Notes: generated by a model from the sequence alone, not told the origin. 64,000 bases of DNA from Eutypa lata (GCA_022661535.1 JAKULF010000010.1:310001-374000), one strand, 5' to 3'; shown: positions 1-12,665, counted from the stretch's first letter. Numbers and translations: made by a program.

Positions 1-572
1 CGGTTATAGATATTACTTCAAAATTTCCTCTTTAAGTTATCATCTAACAGTTTTGGCTTCTTGAGTCAACACAGCTGTAAGTATTAGTAGTCCATTTTAG
101 AATATTCCATCTTGTAGATTTCGAGATTTTGGCGTGCTGTTAACGTTGCCCGTCAACGGAAAAGCCACGCGAGCTACACAACTAGGTACTTACCGCGTTA
201 ACAACAACACAACCCAAACAACGTAGGCACGCGCTCAGGCATCCATTGCGCTTCCAGGACTAGGAAAGAACCATTTACTCGTTCTATTTAACTGGGGCGA
301 GCCATCTCCCAAAGCAACCCATCAACCCTTTGCACCGTGACTGTGTTCACTACTCTCCCACGCATTCAACCCTCCAACCTTCAATCTTCAAAACACCTTT
401 TCCGCTTCACTTCCACCCACTCTTGTTTGTGACAACCAACCTCAAACAATACCACCTTTCACGTCGCCGGACCTACATCAATCGACAACTTCACACTTAT
501 CGCAGATAAGTCATTACCGAAACGTACCTTCATCATCATCAATTAATCAGGCTCGCAACTACGTCTGCAGAG
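1..572. other. 5' flank of the first gene, no gene seen
   Basis: No convincing coding sequence is seen. The last 300 bases on the + strand are rich in C and T runs with little G, which is typical of promoters and 5' UTRs of well expressed filamentous-fungal genes. The stretch most likely holds the promoter and leader of the gene that starts at 573. Confidence 0.4.
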
Positions 573-1203
573 ATGGCTCCCAGAACTGCCAACCCCGAGT
601 CCGCTGATGGCAAGGCTGATGGCAAGCACATCACCGTCCTCTGCACTCTCATCATGAGCTGCCAGGATTTCAAGGCCGACATGTCCAAGGCCGCCGAAGC
701 TCTCGGTATCACTCACGCGAAGAACGTGTAAGTATCTATCTAGCCCTCTACCCTACAATCCTACCATCCCACCATCGTGACTTCTCCTCGATTTTATCTA
801 CGGACTTCTCTCAATTCAGACAAAACAAGAGACTAATCAACCAAGCAGTCCCCGCGCCGTCAATTCCATCATCGGCCCCTACGGCTTCGAGCTGAAGGCC
901 GGCAAGGTCACCAAGAAGGATGGCGGCACTCAGGGGCACGTCGCTATCGCCGCTGCCGCCAACGGCGCGACCAACGGCGATGATGAGGAGCCCGCTGAGA
1001 CTCCCACCAAGAAGATGAAGACGCGCGCTGCCACCGGCAAGAACGGCAAGAACGGCAAGATTATTTTTAAGAAGCGCAAGTTCGAGGAGGTCAAAGAGGA
1101 AGACGAGGCGGTCAAGGAGGAAGATGAGGTCGTCAAGGAGGAAGATGAGGTCGTCAAGGAGGAAGACGAGGAGGAGGACGGCGTGGATGCTGAGGCTGCC
1201 TAA
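573..1203 (+). CDS. Hypothetical protein with acidic VKEEDE-repeat tail
   Basis: Two exons (573..727 and 849..1203) join in frame across a GTAAGT...CAG intron of 121 bp and encode about 169 aa. The first part (roughly residues 18-75) is a compact domain with the pattern ITVLCTLIMSCQDFKADMSKAAEALGI, then NVPRAVNSIIGPYGFEL. It resembles the small helical, Myb/winged-helix-like domain seen in many uncharacterised fungal nuclear proteins; this likeness is from memory and not proven. A lysine-rich stretch (KKMKTRAATGKNGKNGK...FKKRK) could be a nuclear localisation signal. The C-terminus holds four 21-bp in-frame repeats (1090..1173) encoding VKEEDE(V/A)-type units and then more acid residues. A chromatin-associated role is inference only. 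The start is the first ATG after a pyrimidine-rich leader. Confidence 0.75.
1090..1173 (+). repeat. Four 21-bp tandem repeats inside the coding region
   Basis: Units begin at 1090, 1111, 1132 and 1153, each starting GTCAA(A/G)GAGGAAGA. The period is 21 bp, so copy-number change adds or removes exactly seven residues (VKEEDEV) without shifting the frame. Confidence 0.85.
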
Positions 1204-2149
1204 ATTGGCAGCAGCAGCAACAACAAGATTGTCCCTCAAACAATCATCATCTTCAATGACGGACTGGCTGGATGGCTGCATTCAGTTTTGTGCATGGAAA
1301 TGGAAGGCAGGTGCGAAAGGGCACTGAGGAAGAAAACGTAAAACGGATGACTAGGTTAACTGCCTTCTTTGTAGTCTGATCACTGGGACTTAAGAGGCCA
1401 GAGATGCTAAGAGAGGAACATGAACCGTCATCAATGAATCAATGAATACTTTAATCTGCTAGTACCGTGAAGTTTGCGTCTCGACTGCTACCTAATAATC
1501 ACTGTGTATAATTGAGGTGAATTAACAACGAAATTTGATCGATGCTACATCAGGCGGCAATCTCTGTCACTTCCAGGCAAGGCCATTTTATCCGATGATT
1601 CCAATTGAATTTTCAGGCAATAATCGCCTAGAACCTCTCGAAGCACTATTTGTATAACCACCATGAAGCAGAGGCCACAAAGATTCTATCTACCTGATAT
1701 ATTACTGTCCTAACTCCAAGCAACAAGTGGACCATCTGTAGAAATATAGAGAATATCTGTCCACACTTGCCTTAACGCATGCCTTGGACCTACAAGAGCA
1801 ACTAGATATGGAAGGAGCAGATGATATAAAGTTTCTGGGCTCTTTTGTTTACAGACTTCATATGAAAGGGAACTTCATAATACAGCCAGTAAGCATAGCA
1901 TGATGTAGTAGTATTTGGTATCAAAGACACAAAGTCGGGGATCTAACGAATATACCGACCTTTTCATATGATGATAGTGCCTGAAGTCTCTGGGCGACGA
2001 AATAGGAGGCATCATATTCCGAACACAATGATAGCTCACCCGACATATGCACCGCGAACCAACGGCATTCTATTGATATCATCGGGCAACAAACGTAGCT
2101 TCTGAACTTATATTAAGTACTAGAGAACTGTAATTGCCACCCCAAACCA
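1204..2149. other. Intergenic region, no gene seen
   Basis: This stretch lies between two convergent genes and holds their 3' flanks. No ORF with fungal protein character, RNA gene or repeat was recognised. Confidence 0.5.
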
Positions 2150-3736
2150 TCAAGGACGAAGATACTCCTGGTCGATTACAGGCAGGTTGCCGGCTTTGTT
2201 AGCGATGTGCAGACTGGCTCCATTCTGAAGGAGGAGGCGAGCTATCCCGCCAACTTGGAACCGCGATCTCTGCAGCAGATGCAACGCCGTATCTCCATCC
2301 GAGTTCTGCGCGTTCACATCTACGCCATGTCTTAGCAGACACTCGATAGTTTGCCAGGGGGTATCGGCGAAACCGCTGGAAATGGCAGCCATCAGGGCCG
2401 TGTTGTCGAACATGTTCGTCGTGGAGACGTCGGCTCCGTGGCTGAGCAGCAGCTCGACGATGTCGTGGAGGTGGCACTCGGCCGCCAGGTACAGGGCCTT
2501 GGGCTCGCCGTAGAGCCCCGTGACTGCTTCCACGTCTACCCCGCGCGCCAGTAGCAGTTGGACGATTTCGTACCGCGCTTTCACGTTCTTGTCGACTTGG
2601 CAGATCGGCCACGATGTTGGGGGCTTCAGTGGATCGTGGTGCAGAGTCCTACGAAACCAGAACGCGCCTGCGTAATGGGCGGAAAACTGGGCCTCGAGGG
2701 CAGCGTGTGTTGCTTTGCGACAGCAGGCCGCTAGCAGGGTGATGAACGGGCTTTCGTGTCTGCATTCGATATCGGCGCCGTGCTTCAGCAACAACAGCGC
2801 GGCGGCAAATCGTCCCTCCCAACACGTCTGCCAAAGAATTTTGTTCCCGCTTCCGTTCTTGACGTCGTAATTGATATCGGCGCCAGCGTTGATCAGTAGG
2901 GGCACGACGATTTCCGGGGCTTCTCCAAACAGGGCATGGCAGAGAACTGTGCGACGGCCTCCGCTACGTGTATTGATAGCCAACTTTGGATGGAGAGACA
3001 TCAGATATGTCAAGGTTTTAGGGCACCCGTAGAAAGCGGCCATGTTCATCGCGAGCGCGGCATCAGGATGCATATGATGGGAGCGTGAATGCTTGAGATC
3101 GCGCAATAACGATTGGCGGTTGCTTGAGCATTTATACGCCGCAGCGCCCTCGAGGGCTAAAAGATTGGCGATGGAGTCTCGCCCGAAGCAGAAGGCCGTA
3201 TGCAGGAGAGGCCAGGGCTCCTCGCTGGGAAGCTCGCAACGCTCCATCAGCGAGCGGTTTCTGGTGGTTATTGTGGTATTTAGGCAGCTGCAGAAGCCAG
3301 AAGAGAATACATCAACGGAAGCATGGTAGCGGAGCAGTAGACGCACCATCTCCTCGTTCCCACGGGCGACGGCTAGGTGGAGCGCAGTCCAGAAATTCTG
3401 GCCCGCAACGTCTAACTGCACGACCGCTGCGGTAGGGGAGGCCATGATGGCGTCGACATCTATTCTGGCGTATCCTGAAACCCAATATTGGTCGGGCTTG
3501 GCTCCGGTATCAAGCGCCTTTCTGGCCATGTCCACGTCGTTCCTGTACGCTGCCCAGTGCAATGCGCTTGGCCCGAACTTTCGGTCTTCCTGGGCGTCCA
3601 ATATGTACATTTCGGCGCTAGCGACATTGTAGAATTGTCGACAGGTGGCGGAGAAGCCAACTAATCCTGCAGCTGAACCGACAGTCCTGCATATCATCAG
3701 GATCAATTCCGGGGGAAGGTCCTGCAATCGAGGCAT
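2150..3736 (-). CDS. F-box and ankyrin-repeat protein
   Basis: A single exon of 528 aa. The start is the ATG at 3736 (MPRLQDLPPEL); the open frame upstream of it has no ATG. Residues about 4-45 form an F-box-like motif (LPPELILMICRTVG...FSATCRQFYNVAS), the usual Skp1-binding module of SCF ubiquitin ligases. About ten ankyrin repeats follow, for example ALHWAAYRNDVDMARKALDTGA, TALHLAVARGNEEMVRLLL, KALYLAAECHLHDIVELLLSHGAD and TALHLLQRSRFQVGGIARLLLQNGA. The likely role is substrate recognition for ubiquitylation, or another protein-interaction scaffold. The target is unknown. Such genes are highly expanded in filamentous fungi and nothing in the neighbourhood narrows the function. Confidence 0.85.
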   Translation of the reverse strand: MPRLQDLPPELILMICRTVGSAAGLVGFSATCRQFYNVASAEMYILDAQEDRKFGPSALHWAAYRNDVDMARKALDTGAKPDQYWVSGYARIDVDAIMASPTAAVVQLDVAGQNFWTALHLAVARGNEEMVRLLLRYHASVDVFSSGFCSCLNTTITTRNRSLMERCELPSEEPWPLLHTAFCFGRDSIANLLALEGAAAYKCSSNRQSLLRDLKHSRSHHMHPDAALAMNMAAFYGCPKTLTYLMSLHPKLAINTRSGGRRTVLCHALFGEAPEIVVPLLINAGADINYDVKNGSGNKILWQTCWEGRFAAALLLLKHGADIECRHESPFITLLAACCRKATHAALEAQFSAHYAGAFWFRRTLHHDPLKPPTSWPICQVDKNVKARYEIVQLLLARGVDVEAVTGLYGEPKALYLAAECHLHDIVELLLSHGADVSTTNMFDNTALMAAISSGFADTPWQTIECLLRHGVDVNAQNSDGDTALHLLQRSRFQVGGIARLLLQNGASLHIANKAGNLPVIDQEYLRP

Positions 3737-4798
3737 GATGGCAGTACGTTGATGGGAAAAGATGGAATATGGGATGAGAGTTCTGTATTTCACGTTATTA
3801 TGTCGTTGGTAATGAGGCTGAAGTCATAGTATTTGTTTAGAGTTATATTATGCTATTAAAGGAGCTATATCACCAAAGCAGGTTATGAGTTTACTGGATT
3901 CATGATCAACAGGAGCACTTTGAAGGTTGCTAGCTAGCCTCTAGGTTGCCGGGTACATGTGAAAGTTACACTGTAAGTATGATAACAATTTAAACTGAGC
4001 CTCATATCAATGCACCCATACGTCGATCCTGTTAACTATATAGAGTACATACTGCAACATATATGAAAGAGGCTGACTGAACATATTTTATACCGTCACG
4101 GGAAAGTCAGCCAGTAGCACTATGATAGCCCAGATATCGATGTATAGCGTGATTGGAAGGAGCTTGAACCATTTCTTTCGCTTTCAAGCCACTCGGTATT
4201 TTATACGCATTTGGCAGTAATCGCGACAGATGGACTTGGACCAGCCAGTCTCGGATTTCCAGCATCAATATACTACATCCGCAATCACTGAACTTGAACT
4301 GCCTTTGATGTCTTACACCTACGAAGTCAACCCAGCCCTGCATGGTGATGACCGCTGATTCAGTGCATAAGCACCGGCATATACACACACGGGAATAACT
4401 AGGTACTTATGGATCCAGATAACGACCCGGCCCGAAACCGGCTCCACCCTCCACTAGTTATCTACGAAAGACTATTCCAAATTTTAAAATAATTGGAGCC
4501 TTTTCATCATCAATAGCAGCTCGGCTGCGAGTTTCATAGCTCGAAAACCCGAAATCGCCGAGTGTTTTGCTATGGCTGGAGGTCGCGTCATAAGCATATA
4601 AAAGGCTGACATTGTTCGTCTATTGACACGCTCACACCAGAGTTTTGCACTACAGCTTCGGATTTGACGAAGTCTAGCACAAGGGACAGACATTTAACTT
4701 CACTCGATCGATCGCTTATATTGCTTGTTCCTACATACCTAGTGAAAACTATACTAAAGTTTCATCAATTGAGGAACAAGCTTCGAAACCACCCAGGC
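3737..4798. other. Divergent intergenic region
   Basis: The stretch separates the ankyrin gene (minus) from the MFS transporter gene (plus) and presumably contains both promoters. Short open frames here lack ATG starts or protein-like composition. No RNA gene or repeat is seen. Confidence 0.45.
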
Positions 4799-6765
4799 AT
4801 GCAATCCTTCCTCCAATTCAGACGTGCGGGTCTCGCCGTCCAAGCTCAGATTGACCGAGACCTGGAGAAAGCGCAGCTTATAACAAGTAACAGGTCAAAA
4901 GGAGCGTCGGGAACAGCAGATGCCCGCCGCCATCATGGCCCGGAATCGGGATCTGCTGCAGCGGTAGCGGAGGAGAAGGACGAAGACGCTGCCGGACAGG
5001 CGGCAGAAACTTCTAGAGGCAGCAACAGCAGCAGCAGCAATTCCGATTCCGGAGATGCAGATGCGGATTTAGGGCCTGCCGAACGAGTCGAGACCACCCG
5101 GACGCGACACACCGAGCACACCGCCCTAGGGCTCGTCCTAACCGGCGTGGATGTGCGCGACCGCGAAGCCCACGAGGGCGGAGATGGCCGCATCTTCGTC
5201 GTGGGCTGGGAGGGTCCGCATGACCCCCAAACCCCGCGGAACTGGAGTCTGGCGCGACGCATCTTGCTGACTCTGCAAATCTCCCTCATCGGAATCGTCG
5301 TCACCGCCTCCTCCGGTATCGAAGCTACGGTGCTGCCCCAGGCGGCCGCCGATCTTGGCGTCAGCGAGGTTGCCGAGTCGCTGGCGACAGGTATGTTTGT
5401 TTGTTCGTTTGCCTTGTTATTTCTCGATGGTCGTGCATGAACTATGATCCCACGTATTACCCAACTTTTGCATCTTTTTATTGCCTACTAGGAGGGACTA
5501 GTTTCCCAGTAACGCTCTATGGGCTAAATAAATTGCGGATAGGACTGTTCCTCGTGGGGATGGGCGTCGGCTCTCTCATCGCGGGGCCGTTCTCCGAAAC
5601 GTTCGGTAGAACCGTCGTCTACATCGGCTCGCTGCTCGTCTTCATGATCTGGATCATGGCGTCGGGCCTAGCGCCGAACTTCGGCGCCCAGATCGTCTTC
5701 CGCTTCCTAGCCGGCACCTCGGGCTCGACGCCGCTGGTGTGCGCCGGTGGCTCCGTGTCGGACATGTTCGACAGCGTCGAGAAGACGTGGGCGTTCCCCC
5801 TCTACGCCGTCATCTCGTTCGGCGGGCCCATGCTCGGCGCCGTCATGGGCGCCTACATCGGCCCCTCGGACGCCGTGAGCTGGCGCTGGGTCGAGTGGAC
5901 CATCCTGATCTTCTGCGGCCTCATCATGGCTATAGTCGTGTTCTGCATGCCCGAGACGTACCCGCCGCTCCTGCTCAAGTGGAAGGCGAAGCACCTCCGC
6001 CGCATCACCGGCGACGACCGCTTCCGCGCCGAGCACGAGATCGTCAAGGCGACGCTGCTCAGCCGCCTCCGCATCTCGATGACCCGGCCGTTCCTCATGC
6101 TCACCGAGCCCATCATCATCGCCTTCACGCTCTACCTATCCGTCGTGTACATCGTGCTCTTCACCTTCCTGGTCGGGTGGCCCGACGTATTCGAGCGCAC
6201 CTACGACATCAGCCAGGGCTTAGGAAACACCATCTTCGCCGCGATGCTGGTCGGCACGCTCTCGACGTTCCTCTTGGTGCCGGTCGTCTACCGCATGACG
6301 ATGACGCAGGTCAGACTGGCGGAAGCCAAGGGCGAGGGCCACATCTTCAACCCGGAGGTCCGGCTCTGGTACTCGATGCTGGGCCCGGCCGCGGGCATCC
6401 CGGTGTCCCTGTTCTGGATGGCGTGGACGGACTACGAGCACGTCAGCATCTGGTCGCCGACCGTGGCGTCGGCGCTCTTCGGCTTCAGCATCACCGGCAT
6501 CTTCCTGAGCGCCTACATGTACATCATCGACTCGTACGAGATCTTCTCCGCGTCGGCCCTTACCTTCGTCGCGCTGATCCGGTACCTCGCCGCGGGCGGC
6601 ATGACCGTCGTCGGCGTGCCCTTCTACGCGAACCTCGGCACCCACTACACCCTCACCATCCTGGCTTGCATCGCCACCCTCATGGCCCCTACCCCGTTCC
6701 TGCTGTACAAGTACGGGTACCGCCTGAGGCTGAAGAGCAAGTATGCTGTTTCGAGAGAGATTTAA
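4799..6765 (+). CDS. MFS drug:H+ antiporter-type transporter (DHA1-like)
   Basis: Two exons (4799..5390, 5543..6765) join as ...SLATG|LFLVGMG... across a 152-bp intron and give about 604 aa. The N-terminal ~150 residues are hydrophilic and low in complexity (poly-Ser/Asp/Ala). The transporter core begins at GWEGPHDPQTPRNWSLARR, the usual entry motif of fungal DHA1 multidrug transporters. Typical MFS motifs follow: AGPFSETFGRTVVYIG (loop 2-3), FLAGTSGSTPL, and PETYPPLLLKWKAK before the central loop. About 12 membrane segments are apparent. It probably sits in the plasma membrane and exports toxic or secondary compounds by proton antiport; the substrate is unknown. The second exon is much richer in GC than its surroundings. 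The start is the first ATG in the frame. Confidence 0.88.
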
Positions 6766-7411
6766 GTAGGGGGAGGGGGTTTCGATATGGAGATGCATAC
6801 TCAGGGTGGTGATCACGACTGGATGATATAATGGTCCCGTGATGTTCTCATTCCTGTTTTCTCTCCACGTGAATGAGGTACGAAGAGGTTGGAAGCTACT
6901 TTGAGTGGCGTATAGAATCGCTAGCCCATAGGTTTGGGGGTAAAAGGTATGGGTATACAGATACGCAGATACAAAGATGCACGGATAGAATGGATAGATG
7001 GATAAACGTAACGGTCTTTTTAATAGACGGAGCCATTGGTAATATGGTTGATCTGGTCACTTTTCAAAGCGTTCTAATGTTAGAATATATTATGGTATTG
7101 CAGGAGGATAGATAGAACTGGACACTATTACATTTCTTGGAGGACAATTTTTAATAATTATTACCAAGAGGCAAAACTAGCTCATTTGCCCCCTCATCTA
7201 TCATCTCATCTAAAGGTATCTTGTCTATGTCTAGTGTCTAAAGTCTAGTGTGTTGTATGTTGTTTATGTCTTATCTGGTCTATCATTCTGCACCTCTATT
7301 TACGCTACTGTGCTCTGTCAATCTATACTTCTTTAATATATTCCAGAAGCCATTCGCCACACACAGAAATATAAATAGTTAATGTGGTAAAGGTTTCTGC
7401 GGCAGTGTCGT
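6766..7411. other. Intergenic region between convergent genes
   Basis: This is the 3' flank of the MFS and ABC transporter genes. No supported feature is seen apart from AT-rich, terminator-like sequence. Confidence 0.4.
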
Positions 7412-10400
7412 TTAAGTCGCCGTCTTTGTTGCTTTGGTCCGCAATTTCATCATCAAGAATACAAGTGCATAAGAGCTGATGCAGAACAGGGCCGTAATAC
7501 CCACCTGAAAAGAACTTGTCAGACACCTAGCTCAAATGGCATAGAATGGAAATCGTTACTTACATCTCTCCACCCATAGTAGCTTTCGTTGATGTTGAGA
7601 GTTCTCATATAATCTGCTCCGGTGCTATAAGGGCAGTAGGAACATGTAGAGTCGTTCGCTGGGTCTACTACGTATCCCGCATTTTCCGAAAGGAAGCTGG
7701 ACATGTATTCGGAGCACGTGGTGTTCGGCGGGAGAGGAATGGTGGTGAGCTCATTCGCATTGCACTCCACCTGGACATCCCATGTCACCGGCTCGAGAAG
7801 TCCACCGATAAGATACGTAAAGGGGTTGAGGTAGTACAACCAGTATTTCCAGAACGGCTGAAGCTGTGAGTACGGCACTACAACACCGCAGAAATTGATG
7901 AGAGCTGCTCCGATTATCAGGGGGTTGGCGAGGGCTGCGAAATATTCATTCGGTGAGTAGGCGGCGATTGCCTGTAATGGTCATATTAGTCTCTGATACT
8001 TCGAAAGATTCGTAAGGAAATAGGACTGGCTTACCTGACCAATGGCGGTGTAGAGAAACTCATATACTTCAACAAGAATGTGTTAGTATTCCGCCTTGAA
8101 CAATTTCAGTCTAAAAGATTAATTTAACTTACACAGCATCTGAAGATAAACCTGGCCCGAAATGCTAGCCTGAACCGGGAACCCGGCCGTGAAGTACCAG
8201 CAGACGAAGTAGACCGTGCCGCAGAGGATGAGGACGGGGACCTCGGAGACGAGCTGCGCCGTGATGAAGGCCAGCCAGTGGTACGCCTTGGACTTCTTCT
8301 CCTTGACCTCGAATATGTTGCGGTTGTGGATGAACAGCGGCTGCAGCTGGTTGATGCAGCCCGGCGCCACGAACACGAAGTTGAACACCGCCATCAGCCG
8401 GAGCTGCAGGTCGAAGGTCCCCGTCCCGATCTTCCAGAACGTGAACCCCCCGAAGAGCGCGTTCGTCACGTGCAGCCCGATCTTGTTCCACACGTAGTCG
8501 GGGTTCCTCCAGAGCGCCATCATTTGCCGTCGCGTGACCAGCTTGATCTGGTAGATGACCGGCGTCGCGAAATCTTGGAGTTCCTCCTCCGTGTGCACTA
8601 CAGATACGGTTTCTGCCGCCTTTTCCGAATCGGGCGATTGGTTCAGTTCGTCCAGCTCGTTCATTGCCTGGCTTCTTTCCTTGGAGTCGAGCCACTGCTG
8701 CGGCCAGTCGGTTTCCGTCCCGCTTCGGCCCTGGACAACATCCACAATATGCTCAGCAGGATTTGCTCCTGGTGCGCAGGGGGCGCCTCTTTGCGTAAAG
8801 TAGTCTAGGACGAGAGAAGAGTCCTCGCCTGTCGGGCCGAAGTAGGTCATCCTACCCCCTTTCGCGAGGAGCAGGAGGACGTCGAACGCCTCGAATAGTG
8901 CTGCCGAGGGCTGGTGGATGGTGCAGATGATGGTTTGACCCGAGGCAGCGAGCTTGCGCATGAACCGACAAATCTCGTAGGCTGATTGCCCATCTAAGCC
9001 GGAAGTCGGTTCGTCCAGGAAGAGCAAGCTTGGCTTCGCTACGAGTTCTGTTGCCAGAGTGAGTCGCTTTCGTTGTTCAATAGAGAGGCCCGACCCAGGT
9101 GCTTTTGTTTAAATCAGCAATCAAAATCATCAAGCGGATGGTGGTGCTGGAATACTTACATCCGACTATAGCGTGTTGGATAGGGGTCAACTCAAGTAGG
9201 TCCATGATTCGCCGGACGTACTGCTGTTTATCCTCATCGGGTACCGAGTAATCCTGGCGTAACCGCGCTGAAAATATCAGGGATTCCCACACCGTAGCTG
9301 TGGGCTCGTGTACATCGTTCTGCTCGCAGTATCCGGTGTCTCGCTGGAATGTGATTCCCTGCGGTTTCCCGTTCACCATGATACTACCCTCCAGCCTACC
9401 ACTATCCTTCCTCTGAGACAAAGCATCCATCAATGTCGTCTTTCCCGCCCCACTAGCGCCCATGAGGGCAACAAGCTGTCCGGGCTTCACATACCCAGAT
9501 ACGTCTCTCAGAAGTTGCTTCTCTTTCCCCTCATGATGAACGAAATAACTGATGTTCTTGAAGGTGAAGACGGTCTGCCTGTCTAACAAGTAATCCGACT
9601 TCTCGGGAGGTGCCGATTCGGTTGCTTTCTCGACATCTTGCTTGGCGGATTGTTTCTCCTGGCTCCGCTGGTCGAAGAGGATCTTGGACCCCGCACTGGC
9701 GTGGAGGTTCATTTCGAATCCAGCGGCGGCGAGAAGGGCAAAGAAGATCCAGAATCCGATGATGATCCCGGCGTTCCTCCATATGTGACTGGTCGATGCA
9801 CCGTATTGGAATTCGATATAGCGCTCGCCGTTGACACTGGAGTCCCCAAGTTGAGACCCCGCGACGGTGCAGCTGCGGTATGGACTTTCTTCGTACGAGG
9901 ACCCAAATGGAACGTATTGTTCTCCGACACATTCCAAGACCCTGTTTCCCGTCTCGCTTGCCATCACGGCTTCAAAAGCGTAGGTGGCCGGGTTCAAATA
10001 TGCAATCCAGCGAAACCAGGGATGCATACTGGGAACAGGAATCAGATACCCTATGGTTATTTAGTCAGTTGGAAGCCATGGATAGGGATATGTTGATCTT
10101 CAATGTAGCCTTACCTGCATATACCATCATAACCATGGTGACCCAACCAGTGATTTGCGATGCCAACCCAAAGTGCTTGCACCAAGCCCCAATGGATCTA
10201 TAGATAGAAGTGTGGCAGAGGGTAACAAGTAGGTACAGAAACCAGGCTGTGAAGAACTTAGCTGCGTCATGTTGAAATCCTACCATGAAATAGAAGGCAA
10301 CATGAAACAGCGAATAGAGAACGACCACAAGAGGCACATCCGTAACGACACATGCGATCGCGTAAGCTGCCGGTCGGTTCAGAGCAAGGCGCTTGTGTCG

Positions 10401-12106
10401 CGAAAGGATAGGCCGACCCATGAACGATGCGGTAGTCTCTGACATCTTGTTCATTGCCCAGAGAAGAATGGGGTAGAAGAGAGCTCCAGGGCGTGTGAAA
10501 ATAGATCCGGTATCCTCAGGTAAGTTGTAACAAAGACTGCCGGTTACAAGGGCCATGATAATTGCGGAGATAATCTGTAGCCCGTTTGACCAACGATCGC
10601 CCCATACTATATGCAGCTGCCTAGTGAGAGTCAGTGAGTATGCAAATAAATCGCGTAGTAAGGAGGGCCATTACCTCTCCGTGCATGCCAATACTTGCTG
10701 TCTAAAAGAAGCAAGATAGGGGCTTACTTCGCGCGACAGAAAGCTGACATTGCGCCTCTTTTCCCACTGTCGGACTTCATGTAGGCTGTCGACCTCCAGA
10801 GCCAGATCACCCTCCGACGTGTCCTCGATACTCTTGACCGCTGTACGAAACACGGAGCTTTCTTTGAAGCGATCCTCGAATTCTGAGGCCGTATTCGGCA
10901 CGCTATCCTCAAACCCGGGAGTGATTCTGCGTTCCGTATGAACAGCAACAGACGTGAGGAAGTCGGCGACGTTAGCACCAGGTGGACATGTGAACCCCAT
11001 GTCTTCGAAATACTTCTTCGCGTCAGATATGCGGCCATAGTAGATCGATCTGCCCTCGGCCAGAACCAAGACTTTGTCGAAAAGGTCGAAGATGCTGTTG
11101 CCAGCTTGGTAGAAGGTGGCAACGACGGTTCGAGAATTGGAATCTGCCACTCTCCGAAGGACACGAGCGAAATCGAGTGCATTGCTAGCGTCTAGACCTC
11201 TCGTCGAGTTATCCCAGCATTGTACGGGTGCCTGGATGAGCTTAGCAGTTATTGCCACAAGGCCCTACGGAGCTAACTTACTTCAGTGGCTAGTATTTCA
11301 GCCAGTGAAACTCGCTTCTTTTCGCCGCCAGAAACACCTCTGACAAACTTGTCGCCTACCACAGTATCCCCAGTGTGACCTATCGCTAGGGAGTCGAGTG
11401 TCTCTCCAACCATGTGCGAGATATATTCTTCGGTGTCCTGCAGATGATCCGGCCGGGCATTTGGTAGTTTCATAGACGTAGCGAATCTCAGCGTGTCTTT
11501 CACTCGAAGCGTTGGAAAGTGCAAGTCCTCTGGTAACAGTCAGCCATATTTCTACACAGATTTCTGTGGTGGTTCTTACCCTCCGTATTCATCACAATCT
11601 GATGGCGGAAATGCTTGGCTTTCTTAGGACCAACATTACCATACCGGATCGTACCTGAAACCTCTTGGAACTCCTCGTGGTGATTGGAGATCACTTTAAG
11701 GAGAGAAGTACACCCGGATCCTGGCCGTCCTAGGACAAGAAGCTTGTAGGATCGTGTTAGTATATACCCTAAGAAAGTTGGATAATCCACGCTTGGGTCT
11801 CACCATCTCGCCAGGTCGAACTTGTCCTGTTATTCCCTGTAGAATGTTCTGTAGTGATTCAGTTAGTGACCGAGAATTGTGATACGAACTACCTAGGTCA
11901 CTCACCCTTTCCGACTTTTTACTCCCCCCTATATGGAAAATATCTCCAACGACAGAGGCGCACGTTGATCCATAGTCCTCACCTAGTCCATGAACTCTGA
12001 CGGCCACGTCCTGGAATGTTACGGTCAGACGCTTCTGTGGTGGCTTGACCCCATTGCTTCCGCTTGAAGGCGAATCGCTATCGCTGGAGTTACCAAAGTC
12101 AACCAT
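7412..12106 (-). CDS. PDR-type ABC transporter (ABCG full-size)
   Basis: About eleven exons encode roughly 1400 aa in the order NBD1-TMD1-NBD2-TMD2. NBD1 has Walker A GRPGSGCTS, signature VSGGEKKRVSLAE and the degenerate Walker B region PVQCWDNSTRGLDA typical of the PDR family. NBD2 has a canonical Walker A (GASGAGKTT), the diverged signature LSIEQRKRLT and Walker B LLFLDEPTSGLDG. The PDR extracellular loop is present before the end (several Cys and Asn, then YYGWRDV). Exon 1 is 12106..11906; the last exon ends at the TAA at 7412..7414. The ATG at 12106 is chosen because the codon six bases upstream is GTG. The protein should sit in the plasma membrane and export hydrophobic compounds such as azoles or plant or self-made metabolites. 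It is divergent from a Zn2Cys6 factor, the likely regulator. No breaks are seen. Confidence 0.9.
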
Positions 12107-12470
12107 TTTCACGGTATAGGTCTTCTCGGATTAACATGCAAGATGCCATCGTCTTGCCTACATAGAGACTATTATATATATATATATATGTGCTGCCCCT
12201 TGGGTATTCACTGCTGTATTGACTAATATTTACTAATGAATCTACGGATTTGTATTGACGGATTTACTATGTTCTACACTGGGGCTGATATCCATACTCA
12301 TGAGCTAAGTTAGTCGCTGTGGATTTGTTTTACTAGCTTAGCGTTTTTAAGATTCTTGATAGAGCACGTAAGGGCACGCAAGAAGAAGTTGTTGATAGTT
12401 GATAGGGAGGATCAGGAATAGCTTCCTCCCCTTGGGCCTCCACGACGATTTAATAACTGGAGGCTCTCTC

Positions 12471-12497
12471 CGGATTTACGGGTTTACGGGTTTACGG
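12471..12497 (+). promoter_or_regulatory. Tandem CGG array in the ABC transporter/regulator promoter
   Basis: CGG triplets occur at 12471, 12479, 12487 and 12495, exactly 8 bp apart, inside TTTACGG(G) direct repeats. Zn2Cys6 proteins classically bind pairs of CGG triplets in direct, inverted or everted arrangement. The array lies between the divergent ABC transporter and Zn2Cys6 gene starts, so it is a candidate operator for that regulator. This is inference from position and pattern. Confidence 0.45.
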
Positions 12498-12665
12498 AGT
12501 TATCTCGCAATATGACTAAGTGGGTCGGAGACTGCTTCCACTCTTTCCGCTTCACCCAATTGCTGAACGCTACCACTTTAATATATCAAGATCTCGGATT
12601 TCCAACCAAAGTATCTACCGGACCAAGGCGGATGAAGAGAGACTGGTGTGTCGTACCGTTTTAAT

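Noticed and set aside
811..1281. Long minus-strand frame opposite the first gene
   Set aside because: It is Leu/Asp-repetitive and mirrors the plus-strand Glu/Lys repeats; the plus-strand spliced model is clean and coding.
4107..4388. Cys-rich 93-aa minus-strand frame
   Set aside because: Checked as a possible small secreted protein, but no convincing signal peptide or conserved pattern; likely chance.
5739..6812. A 357-aa plus-strand frame inside the MFS gene
   Set aside because: It is Arg/His/Pro-rich, as expected from a shifted frame of GC-rich DNA, and overlaps a well supported transporter exon.
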